From assembly GCF_003586305.1 (NCBI RefSeq), contig NZ_QXJI01000004.1, positions 124,001-188,000 of the forward strand: 64,000 nt of DNA, given 5' to 3'. Within the stretch, counting starts at the first letter, position 1; the number at the start of each line of letters is the position of its first letter. The notes under the pieces are model-generated. The model had not been told where the DNA came from and did not search any database. It saw only the letters and a program-made list of their open reading frames with translations. Source of the DNA: Cognatilysobacter tabacisoli (GTDB lineage: Bacteria > Pseudomonadota > Gammaproteobacteria > Xanthomonadales > Xanthomonadaceae). Below are positions 17,687 through 24,791 of the stretch, one piece after another. The translations under genes and the position numbers were made by a program.

Positions 17687-18961
17687 ATGACTCGACACCT
17701 GCTTGCGACGGCCGTCGCCGTCGCCGTTCTGACTGTGCTCGGCGGCTGCAACCGCGCCGCCCCCGACGCCGACTCCGCCGCCGCGCCGCCCGCCGCCGGC
17801 AGCGACGCCAGCGCCGCCGCGCCGGCTGCGACGGACGCGGCCAAGCAGCCCGCCACCGACCTGGAGAAGCTGGCCGAGCGTCTGGTCACCCAGAGCGCCG
17901 CCGTCAAGGAAGGCGAGGTCGTATGGATCAGCGGCCGCACGCACGACGCCGAACTGCTCGAGAACCTCGCCGTGCACGTGCGCAAGGTCGGCGGCTTCCC
18001 GATCGTCACCTACAGCAGCGACCGGCTCGCCAAGCGCATGTTCTTCGACGTGCCGGCGAAGTACGACAGCCAGCCCGACGCGCTCGGCATGGCGCTGGCC
18101 GACGTGATCGACGTGAACATCAGCCTCGGCAACGGCACCACCCAGGACCTGTTCGAAGGCGCGGATCCGGCGCGCACCGCCGCGCGCGGCAAGGCCGACG
18201 AGGCCACGATGCAGGCCTTCATGAAGAACCGCGTGCGCACGGTCGAGGTCGGCAACGACCTGTACCCGACGCCGTGGCGCGCCGAGCGCTACGGGATGGA
18301 CGAAGCGGCGCTGGCGAAGATCTTCTGGGACGGCGTCAACCTGGACTACACCGAGCTGCAGGCGCGCGCCGAGCAGGTCCGCGCCGCGCTGGCGGCCGGC
18401 AACGAGCTGCACGTGACGCATCCCAACGGCACCGACCTGCGCCTGCGCATCCAGGGCCGGACGATCGCCGCGAGCGACGGCATCATCTCGGCCGACGACC
18501 TCAAGGCCGGCCCGCCGCCGGCGGTCTACCTGCCGGCCGGCGAGGTCTACACCACGCCGGTGCCGGGCTCGGCCGAGGGCAAGGTCGTCTCCACGCGCAG
18601 CTATTACCGCGGCAAGCCGATCGACAACCTGACCCTGACGTTCGCCGGCGGCAAGGCGACCGCAATGACCGGCAGCGGCCCGGGGTTCGCCGGGCTCAAG
18701 GCCGAGTACGACGCTGTCGACGATGCGCGCAAGAACGAGTTCGCCTTCATCGACTTCGGCATCAACCCGAACGTCACCCTGCCGGCGAACAGCACCGTCG
18801 GCACGTGGGTGCCCGCCGGCGCGGTCACCGTGGGCACCGGCAGCAACCTGTGGGCCGGCGGCAGCAACGCGATCACCTACGGCATGACGATGTTCCTGCC
18901 CGGGTCGACCGTCACCCTGGACGGCAAGCCGATCGTCGAGAACGGCACGCTGAAGCTGTGA
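17687..18961 (+). CDS. M29 aminopeptidase-like lipoprotein, probably not a functional peptidase
   Basis: A 424-residue lipoprotein: the signal peptide ends V-L-G-G-C (Cys21) and an Ala/Asp/Ser linker follows to about 55. The rest matches family M29: 'SAAVKEGEVVWISGRTHDAELLENLAVHVRKVGGFPIV', 'NELHVTHPNGTDLRLRIQGR', 'LPAGEVYTTPVPGSAEG' and 'NEFAFIDFGINPNV'. The two glutamates of the metal site are kept (GEV and NEF), but the region that should read HIALG is AVTVG (379-383), and the H-x-D pair is Thr397/Gly399 in ITYGM. M29 enzymes are normally cytoplasmic, so this is an exported, likely inactive or repurposed homologue. Followed by two hairpins. Confidence 0.85.
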   Translation: MTRHLLATAVAVAVLTVLGGCNRAAPDADSAAAPPAAGSDASAAAPAATDAAKQPATDLEKLAERLVTQSAAVKEGEVVWISGRTHDAELLENLAVHVRKVGGFPIVTYSSDRLAKRMFFDVPAKYDSQPDALGMALADVIDVNISLGNGTTQDLFEGADPARTAARGKADEATMQAFMKNRVRTVEVGNDLYPTPWRAERYGMDEAALAKIFWDGVNLDYTELQARAEQVRAALAAGNELHVTHPNGTDLRLRIQGRTIAASDGIISADDLKAGPPPAVYLPAGEVYTTPVPGSAEGKVVSTRSYYRGKPIDNLTLTFAGGKATAMTGSGPGFAGLKAEYDAVDDARKNEFAFIDFGINPNVTLPANSTVGTWVPAGAVTVGTGSNLWAGGSNAITYGMTMFLPGSTVTLDGKPIVENGTLKL

Positions 18962-18965
18962 TGCG

Positions 18966-19000
18966 GCGCGGGCGGCGCGCCCTTCGTGCGCCGCCCGCGC
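18966..19000 (+). terminator. Strong GC hairpin after the M29-like gene
   Basis: Perfect 13-bp stem (18966-18978 with 18988-19000, 9-base loop) starting 5 bases after the stop codon. No U-tract, but well placed to end the transcript. Confidence 0.6.
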
Positions 19001-19020
19001 AGTTCCGGAGCCGCCTCGCT

Positions 19021-19039
19021 GCCGGGCCGTCGGCCCGGC
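19021..19039 (+). terminator. Second terminator-like hairpin
   Basis: GCCGGGCC-GTC-GGCCCGGC, perfect 8-bp stem just downstream of the previous hairpin and upstream of the CRP-type site. Confidence 0.4.
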
Positions 19040-19052
19040 GCCACGGCACATG

Positions 19053-19072
19053 TGTGTGATTTACGTCACACA
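19053..19072 (+). promoter_or_regulatory. Perfect CRP/Clp-type binding site
   Basis: TGTGTGA-TTTACG-TCACACA, 7-bp perfect arms that contain the full TGTGA-N6-TCACA consensus of CRP and of its Xanthomonas/Lysobacter relative Clp (a c-di-GMP-responsive regulator). A possible -10 box TAAGCT lies at 19090-19095; a transcription start near 19103 would put the site centre at about -41, the class II activation position. The next gene is the small membrane protein at 19128. Confidence 0.75.
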
Positions 19073-19127
19073 ATGACGTGGATCGACGCTAAGCTCCGAC
19101 CGGTCCCCCGACACGAGACGGACGCCG

Positions 19128-19286
19128 ATGGCAGCGAGCTGGCTTGCGCAGTTTGGCCCGACCCTAGGGGTCGCCCTGGTCCTCGGGATCGTCCTCGTGC
19201 TCACGTTGCGGCTCGCGGACCGGCGCGAGGCCGAACGCGAGCTCGAGCGGCGCCACCGCCAGTTCGGCACCCCGCTGCCGCGCTAG
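19128..19286 (+). CDS. Small membrane protein (52 aa)
   Basis: A short open frame: ATG at 19128, 52 codons, TAG at 19284-19286. Residues about 9-29 form one very hydrophobic segment (PTLGVALVLGIVLVLTLRLA), followed by a highly charged tail (DRREAERELERRHRQ) and FGTPLPR. The positive-charge distribution predicts the N-terminus outside and the tail inside. It has its own promoter region with a perfect CRP/Clp-type site and is isolated from the upstream gene by hairpins, which supports it being real. I do not recognise a family; small respiratory-complex subunits are one possibility but nothing shows it. Confidence 0.65.
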   Translation: MAASWLAQFGPTLGVALVLGIVLVLTLRLADRREAERELERRHRQFGTPLPR

Positions 19287-19371
19287 GCCGGCACTCGCCG
19301 GCGCACCGCGCGACCTGCGTGTGAGCGCGGCGCGCGTGCGCATGCCGACATGCGGCCGCCGGTGCCCCGCA

Positions 19372-19902
19372 TCAGCCATCGCCGGCAGCCGACATGGCGC
19401 GGTCGTGGCCGGCGCGCATCTCGCCCGCGGTCAGCCGGCCGTCGCCGTCGGCGTCCATCGCCTCGAATATGCCGCGCGAGCCCAGCGCGTGCTCGGTCGC
19501 GCTCAGTGCGCCGTCGCCGTTGGTGTCGACGACGCGGATCTTGTCGGCCGAGGTCAGCCGCGCGTCGCCGCCGAGCGTGCGCTGCGCGGCGTCCATCTCG
19601 GCAGCAGTCACCGTACCGTCGGCGTCCGCGTCCATCGTCGCGAACATCGACGCCGCGCCTTCGACGTGCTCGTCGATCGTGACCGCGCCGTCGCCGTCGC
19701 CATCCATGGCCGCGAAGTGGCGCGCGGCGGCGTCGCCCGCGACCCGCTGCGCCGCGTCCGGCACCGTGGCCGGCGGAACCGCGTCGTCGGCCGCCGGCGC
19801 GGCGTTGCGCTCGGCGCCGACGACAACGTCTCGGGGGCTGCGCTGGCACCCCGCGACGGCCACCAGCACGCACAGCGCCAACAGGGACGGAAACGTTCGC
19901 AT
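19372..19902 (-). CDS. EF-hand calcium-binding lipoprotein
   Basis: A 176-residue lipoprotein starting at 19902 (MRTFPSLLALCVLVAVAGC), with lipobox V-A-G-C. The mature protein carries four EF-hand loops: DGDGDGAVTIDE, DADADGTVTAAE, DTNGDGALSATE and DADGDGRLTAGE, each with acidic residues at positions 1, 3, 5 and 12, arranged as two pairs. It should bind calcium at the periplasmic or outer-membrane surface. The partner is unknown. Divergent from the gene at 20176, with a palindrome in the shared upstream region. Confidence 0.9.
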   Translation of the reverse strand: MRTFPSLLALCVLVAVAGCQRSPRDVVVGAERNAAPAADDAVPPATVPDAAQRVAGDAAARHFAAMDGDGDGAVTIDEHVEGAASMFATMDADADGTVTAAEMDAAQRTLGGDARLTSADKIRVVDTNGDGALSATEHALGSRGIFEAMDADGDGRLTAGEMRAGHDRAMSAAGDG

Positions 19903-20011
19903 CGTTTGAAGCCCTCGGCCGACCGGCCGCCCTCGATGTGCCACGCTGCTCCGCGTGCGGTGAAGCCGCTGTCCAATGCGGCCGGTTCAGGGGCGCCAAC
20001 CGGCCGACGTT

Positions 20012-20026
20012 CGTGAAGCGTTCACG
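20012..20026. promoter_or_regulatory. Perfect inverted repeat in the divergent promoter region
   Basis: CGTGAA-GCG-TTCACG, 6-bp arms, in the 273-base space between the EF-hand lipoprotein gene (110 bases away) and the gene at 20176 (150 bases away). Possible operator for one or both. Confidence 0.35.
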
Positions 20027-20175
20027 CCGGCGCATCGCGCCACCCTGTCCGGCGTCCGACTGCCGGAGTTGCCCGACGATCGCTGCGCACGCCTCGCGAG
20101 CGCCGGCGGCATCGCGTGGACGAGTCCGCGGCGGCCCGCTACTGTCCGCGCGTTGCCCTCGGGGAAAGGACGCAC

Positions 20176-21273
20176 ATGCGCGACGGATCGCTTGTACGCC
20201 GACTGGCCGTTGCCGCGGCCGTGGTCGCGGCGCTGGTGCTCGGCTGGTCGCTGGGCCGCGTCGGCCAGCCTGGCGGAGATGCGGCGGACGATGCGGCACG
20301 ATCCGACGCGCTGGACCGGCCGATGCAGCGCGGCGATGCGGCCGCCGACGCGCCGCGCGGACGGACCGATCGACGTGCCGGGACGCCATCCACTGCCGCT
20401 GCGTCCCGTCCTGCGGTCGCGTCTGCGCTGCCGCCGCTGAACATGCCGCTGCGGGAGACCATCGACGACCTCTCGCGCCGCGCTGCCGCCGGGGAGCCCG
20501 CTGCGGCCTGCCGGCTGGCGGCCGAGTACACGCACTGCAACGAGCTGGAGGACTCGCTGGCGTCGATGCAGCAGATGCTCGAGCTGCAGGAAACCAGCGC
20601 CCACGTGCGCGCCGAGGCGGGCGGCGTGGCCGTGCGGATACACGACAGGGCGGACGACATGCAGCGGTCGATCGACGGCATGATCCGCGAGACCGCGCAC
20701 TGCGACGGCGTCGCGCCGCTGCCGCCGGCCGCGCTGTTCGATCGCTGGCTGCAAGCCGCCAAAGCCGGCAGCGTCACGGCGATGACCCATTACGCCGCCG
20801 GCACGCCGTTCCGCCGCCACCAGCTGCTCGATTCGCTTCCGGCGCTGCAGCAATACCGGCGCAACGCCCCGCAGCTGGCGCGCCGCGCTTACGAGGCAGG
20901 CGACCTGGACGCCGCAGTGGCGCTGGCGCGCGCGCTGGCGGCCGAGCCTGACGACGCCAACCGTCCGCTGCTGGCGCAGGCGTTGCGGCCCGATCCGGCC
21001 GAGGCCCTGACGATCCTGCTGCGGATTCGCGCCGGCCGTGCCGATGGCCCGCGGCACATGCCGCGCGTGGTGGTGGACGCACAGATCGAGCGGGTCGGCG
21101 CCCGGCTCGACGCGCGTGAGCGCGCGCAGGCGGAAGCGCGCGCGGCGCGGCTCGGGCCGCTGGGTGCGCGCTCGCCGACGCACTGGGACCTCGCGGTCAA
21201 CGGACTGGCGTACGGCGAAACGGGCGCGCAGGCCACGGGCAAGCTGATGCGCCGGGCGTGCGAGTCCGGCTGA
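20176..21273 (+). CDS. Hypothetical membrane-anchored protein with Sel1/TPR-like helices
   Basis: A 365-residue protein; start at 20176 after a GGAAAGGA ribosome-binding site. One N-terminal membrane anchor (about 9-28) is followed by a disordered Asp/Ala/Arg-rich linker to about 80 and then an all-helical domain. Segments such as 'AAAGEPAAACRLAAEYTHC', 'LQAAKAGSVTAMTHYAAG' and 'AYEAGDLDAAVALARALA' look like degenerate Sel1 or TPR repeats, which often scaffold protein interactions. I do not recognise a specific family. Similar proteins of unknown function are frequent in Lysobacter-type genomes (inference from the general type). Confidence 0.75.
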   Translation: MRDGSLVRRLAVAAAVVAALVLGWSLGRVGQPGGDAADDAARSDALDRPMQRGDAAADAPRGRTDRRAGTPSTAAASRPAVASALPPLNMPLRETIDDLSRRAAAGEPAAACRLAAEYTHCNELEDSLASMQQMLELQETSAHVRAEAGGVAVRIHDRADDMQRSIDGMIRETAHCDGVAPLPPAALFDRWLQAAKAGSVTAMTHYAAGTPFRRHQLLDSLPALQQYRRNAPQLARRAYEAGDLDAAVALARALAAEPDDANRPLLAQALRPDPAEALTILLRIRAGRADGPRHMPRVVVDAQIERVGARLDARERAQAEARAARLGPLGARSPTHWDLAVNGLAYGETGAQATGKLMRRACESG

Positions 21274-21338
21274 TGGTGGTGCGTCGCTCCGGAGGTTGAA
21301 CGCAGCGGAGCGCAGTTGCGCCCCGTGCTGCCACGCCG

Positions 21339-21782
21339 CTACTTCGCGAACAGCTGCCCGGCGATGTCGGCAAACGCCTTGAACTCGAGTGCATTGCCGG
21401 ACGGGTCGAGCAGGAACAGCGTGGCCTGCTCGCCGGGCTGGCCGGCGAAGCGCACGTGCGGCTCGATCACGAAGCGGGTGCCGGCCGCGCGCAGCCGCTC
21501 GGCGAGCGCCTGCCACTCGGGCAGCTCGAGCACGACGCCGAAGTGCGGCACCGGCACGTCGTGGCCGTCGACCGGATTCGAGGCCGGGGCGTCGTCGCCG
21601 GCGACCGCGGGGCGCAGGCCGTCGACCTGGTGGCACACCAGCTGGTGGCCGAACAGGTCGTAGTCGATCCATCGGTCGGCGCTGCGGCCCTCGGGACACC
21701 CGAGCACGCCGCCGTAGAACGCGCGCGCGGCGGCGAGGTCGTGCACGGGAATGGCCAGGTGGAACGGCGTCAGCGCGGGCAT
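21339..21782 (-). CDS. VOC (glyoxalase/bleomycin-resistance fold) family protein
   Basis: A 147-residue protein beginning [33 protein letters not shown], the usual first VOC module, with the second module at '[26 protein letters not shown]...[18 protein letters not shown]'. His8 and the C-terminal glutamate of the 'NALEF' motif are the typical metal ligands. The fold covers glyoxalases, dioxygenases and drug-binding proteins, and nothing here fixes the substrate. Convergent with the Sel1-like gene and divergent from the yaeQ-like gene. Confidence 0.9.
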   Translation of the reverse strand: MPALTPFHLAIPVHDLAAARAFYGGVLGCPEGRSADRWIDYDLFGHQLVCHQVDGLRPAVAGDDAPASNPVDGHDVPVPHFGVVLELPEWQALAERLRAAGTRFVIEPHVRFAGQPGEQATLFLLDPSGNALEFKAFADIAGQLFAK

Positions 21783-21887
21783 GGTGGGGTCCGGCGGAGA
21801 GGGCGGGCGACAGTGTGCGGCATGGCCCGCGCGCGCGCCGCCTACAATGGCGCTCTTTTTCCAGCGCGGCGCGGCCGCAGGCCGTCC

Positions 21888-22442
21888 ATGGCGCCCAAGG
21901 CGACCGTCGTCAAAGCCGAACTGCAGGTCAGCGACATGGACCGGCACTACTACGCCACCCACAACCTGACGCTGGCCCAGCACCCGTCGGAGACCGACGA
22001 GCGGCTGATGGTGCGGCTGCTCGCGTTCGCGCTGCATGCCGACGACCGGCTCGAGTTCGGCCGCGGCCTGTCGGACGAGGACGAGCCGGCGCTGTGGCGG
22101 CGCGACTACACTGGCGAGATCCTGCAGTGGATCGAGCTCGGCCAGCCCGACGAGTCGCGGATCCGGAAGGCCGCCGGCCGCGCGGAGCAGGTGGTCGTGG
22201 TGACGTACGGCGGCAACGCGGCCGACGTGTGGTGGAGCAAGAACGCCGCCGCGCTCTCGCGCTTCAAGAACCTCACCGTGCTCGACCTCGACGCGGCCGG
22301 CGTGGCCGCGGCCACGGCGCTGCTCGGCCGCGGCATGCGCGTGACCGCGATGATCCAGGACGGCGAGCTGCAGCTGATGGACACCGACACCACCGTCGCG
22401 CTGACGCCGACGGTGCGGATGGGGCCGGCCGCGCGCGGCTGA
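21888..22442 (+). CDS. yaeQ: YaeQ family protein
   Basis: A 184-residue protein with the YaeQ signature: '[49 protein letters not shown]' at the N-terminus and '[14 protein letters not shown]...VVVTYG..ADVWW' in the centre. The fold resembles PD-(D/E)XK nucleases, and the conserved Asp, Glu and Gln residues of that core appear present, though no nuclease activity is established for the family. It was once described as compensating for RfaH loss in E. coli. Cytoplasmic, about 85 bases ahead of the BLUF gene. Confidence 0.9.
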   Translation: MAPKATVVKAELQVSDMDRHYYATHNLTLAQHPSETDERLMVRLLAFALHADDRLEFGRGLSDEDEPALWRRDYTGEILQWIELGQPDESRIRKAAGRAEQVVVVTYGGNAADVWWSKNAAALSRFKNLTVLDLDAAGVAAATALLGRGMRVTAMIQDGELQLMDTDTTVALTPTVRMGPAARG

Positions 22443-22527
22443 CGGCACGACGCGCCGCGGTGCATCCCGGGCGCGCCTGCCGGCGTATGGCCTGCGCGCA
22501 TCCCGCGCGTCGCCGGTAACGCCCCGC

Positions 22528-23127
22528 ATGTCCGACCTCGTCCAGATCGTCTACATCAGCCGCAGCACGTTCAAGCCGCTGCCGCCCGAGCTCGGCATCG
22601 AGCCGAGCGTGACCCGCATCCTCGCCCAGTCGCGGCTCAACAACGCGCGTCGCGGGCTGGTCGGGGCGCTGTACTTCGGCGACGGCTGCTTCTTCCAGTG
22701 CCTCGAGGGCGCGGCGAACCAGGTCGACGCGCTGTACTCGCGGCTGCTCGACGACCCGCGCCACACCGACCTGCAGGTGCTGTCGCGCAAGCCGATCGAG
22801 CAGCGCAGCTTCGCGACGTGGTCGATGAAGTACGTGCCGCTGGACGCCGACATCAAGGCGCTGCTCGCCAGCCGCGGGCTCGACCGGTTCGACCCGTACC
22901 GCTTCGGTCGGGCCGAGGTCGAGCGGGTCATGGAGCTGCTGAAGACCGGCACCGCGGCCGACGAGGGCCCGGCCCCCGTCGCGCCCGCCGACTATCCGGC
23001 GCTGCCGGCGGCCCGCGAGGCCGCGCCGGCGAGCACGCACGATCCGGTCGCGCGGCGCACGGCCGCGCTGGCGCTGGCGCTCGCCGCGATCGCGCTGGCG
23101 GCGTCGGGGCTCGCGCTGCTGCGCTGA
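22528..23127 (+). CDS. BLUF-domain blue-light photoreceptor with a C-terminal membrane anchor
   Basis: A 199-residue protein. Residues 3-100 form a BLUF flavin-binding domain with all key residues: Tyr9, Asn39, Gln57 (in FFQCLEG), Trp98 and Met100; the 18-residue Asn-Gln and 41-residue Gln-Trp spacings agree with AppA. It should therefore bind FAD and respond to blue light. A linker of about 70 residues, Pro/Ala-rich near its end, leads to one hydrophobic helix at about 178-198, a C-terminal membrane anchor. No output domain is present, so it probably signals through a partner in the membrane. Convergent with the next gene, only 3 bases apart. Confidence 0.88.
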   Translation: MSDLVQIVYISRSTFKPLPPELGIEPSVTRILAQSRLNNARRGLVGALYFGDGCFFQCLEGAANQVDALYSRLLDDPRHTDLQVLSRKPIEQRSFATWSMKYVPLDADIKALLASRGLDRFDPYRFGRAEVERVMELLKTGTAADEGPAPVAPADYPALPAAREAAPASTHDPVARRTAALALALAAIALAASGLALLR

Positions 23128-23130
23128 CGG

Positions 23131-24489
23131 TTACGGCGTCGGCGCGCTGGCCGACACCCGCCACACCGCGTTGCCGACGTCGTCGGCGACCAGCAGCGCG
23201 CCGTCGCGCGCGATCGCGACGCCGACCGGCCGCCCGCGCGCGTTGCCTTCGGCGTCGACGAAATCGGTCAGTACGTCCTGCGGCACGCCGCTGGGACGCC
23301 CGCCGGCGAACGGCACGAACACGACCTTGTAGCCCGCGCGCGGCTTGCGGTTCCACGAGCCGTGCAGGCCGACGAACGCGCCGTCGCGCCAGCGTTCCGG
23401 CAGCGTCGCCGACGTGTTGAACGCCAGCCCGAGCGGCGCGACGTGGTTGCCGAGCGCGTAGTCCGGCTTGCGCGCGCGCGTGACGAGGTCGGGCCGCGGC
23501 GGCTCGACCCGCGTGTCGATGTTCGCGCCGTAGTAGCTGTACGGCCAGCCGTAGAACGCACCGCGGACCACGTGGGTCAGGTAGTCCGGCACGAGGTTGT
23601 CGCCGAGTTCGTCGCGCTCGTTGACCACGGCCCAGAGCTCGTCGCTGCCCGGCCGCCACGCGAGTCCGACGGGATTGCGCAGGCCCGACGCGAACACGCG
23701 CGTCGCGCCGCTGGCGATGTCGACCTCGAGCACCGCGGCGCGGTTGACCTCGGCGTCCATGCCGTTCTCGCCGACGTTGCTGTTCGAGCCGACGCCGACG
23801 TACAGCGTGCGGCCGTCCGGGCTCGCCAGCAGGCTCTTGGTCCAGTGGTGGTTGAGCTGCTGTCCGCCGCCGGGCAGGTCGACGAGCTTGGCCGGCGCGG
23901 CGGTGATCGCGGTGGCGCCGGCGGTGTACGGCACGCCGACCAGCGCATCGGCGTTGGCGACGTACAGCGTGTTGCCAACCAGCGCCATTCCGAACGGCGA
24001 GTGCAGGTTCGACAGCAGCACGGTGCGCGTTTCGGCCACACCGTCGCCGTTGCCGTCGCGCAGCAGCGAGATGCGGTCGGCGCTCGGCACGCCGGCGCCG
24101 GCGCGCTTCATCACCTGCTTCATCACCGCGCCGCGCACGCCGCGGATGCCGCTCTTGCCGGCCGGGCCGTTGCTCTCGGCGACCAGCACGTCGCCGTTGG
24201 GCAGCACGTGCAGCCAGCGCGGGTGGTCGAGGCCGGTCGCGAACGCGCGCACCTGCAGGCCGTCGGCGGCGGTCGGTGTCGCGCCGTCCGGCCAGCCGGT
24301 GGCCGGGGCGATCGCGACGGTCGGGATCAGCTTGCGCTCCGGGTCCGGCAGCGACGGCGCGGTGCCGACGCCGGGGTCAGGCTGCTGGTCGAGCGCGCCG
24401 GAGCGGCAGCCCGACAGCGCCACCAGCGCGGCGAGCGTGAACAGCGGCAGCCACCGCGGGCACTGCGTGTCGGTCGTCGTCGCCTGCAT
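23131..24489 (-). CDS. PQQ-dependent sugar (sorbosone-type) dehydrogenase lipoprotein
   Basis: A 452-residue lipoprotein; lipobox L-S-G-C with Cys at about residue 28. The rest is a six-bladed beta-propeller of the soluble glucose/sorbosone dehydrogenase family: 'GLDHPRWLHVLPNGDVLVAE', 'NLHSPFGMALVGNTLYVAN', 'HHWTKSLLASPDGRTLYVGVGSNSN', 'ASGLRNPVGLAWRPGSDELWAVVNERDELGDNLVPDY', 'GLHGSWNRKPRAGYKVVFVPF' and 'RPVGVAIARDGALLVADD' mark successive blades. The His and Asn/Arg residues expected around PQQ are present. Whether the cell makes PQQ cannot be seen here. Divergent from the pullulanase gene, which may hint at a shared carbohydrate role. Confidence 0.88.
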   Translation of the reverse strand: MQATTTDTQCPRWLPLFTLAALVALSGCRSGALDQQPDPGVGTAPSLPDPERKLIPTVAIAPATGWPDGATPTAADGLQVRAFATGLDHPRWLHVLPNGDVLVAESNGPAGKSGIRGVRGAVMKQVMKRAGAGVPSADRISLLRDGNGDGVAETRTVLLSNLHSPFGMALVGNTLYVANADALVGVPYTAGATAITAAPAKLVDLPGGGQQLNHHWTKSLLASPDGRTLYVGVGSNSNVGENGMDAEVNRAAVLEVDIASGATRVFASGLRNPVGLAWRPGSDELWAVVNERDELGDNLVPDYLTHVVRGAFYGWPYSYYGANIDTRVEPPRPDLVTRARKPDYALGNHVAPLGLAFNTSATLPERWRDGAFVGLHGSWNRKPRAGYKVVFVPFAGGRPSGVPQDVLTDFVDAEGNARGRPVGVAIARDGALLVADDVGNAVWRVSASAPTP

Positions 24490-24791
24490 CGTGCGTGCCT
24501 CGCGGTGTCGGTGTGCGTACGCGCGCAGGCTAGGCCGGCCACCGTTGCCGCTGCGTGCACGTGCGTCACGCGTTGGACCGCCGATGCGGCGCGCCGATAG
24601 GCGCACTCGATCGCAGCGCGGGGCCGAGAATACGTTTGCAGCGGCGCGCGATCGTCTTGTTGCTGCACCGCGAGCGCGCGCAGAGTCGGTCCGCGGCCGA
24701 CTCCCCATCCGATGCACGCGCATCCGGCGGAGCGGCCGCGCCGCGCGTCGTGTCGTCGACCGCGGCCCTTGTCGGGAAAGGGAGCGTCACG
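24490..24791. other. Divergent intergenic region, sugar dehydrogenase / pullulanase
   Basis: 302 bases without a credible gene. It must hold the two opposing promoters, but I see no confident -35/-10 pair, no perfect CRP site and no strong hairpin. A GC-rich stretch around 24551-24575 has only loose TGC/GTCACG symmetry. Confidence 0.5.
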
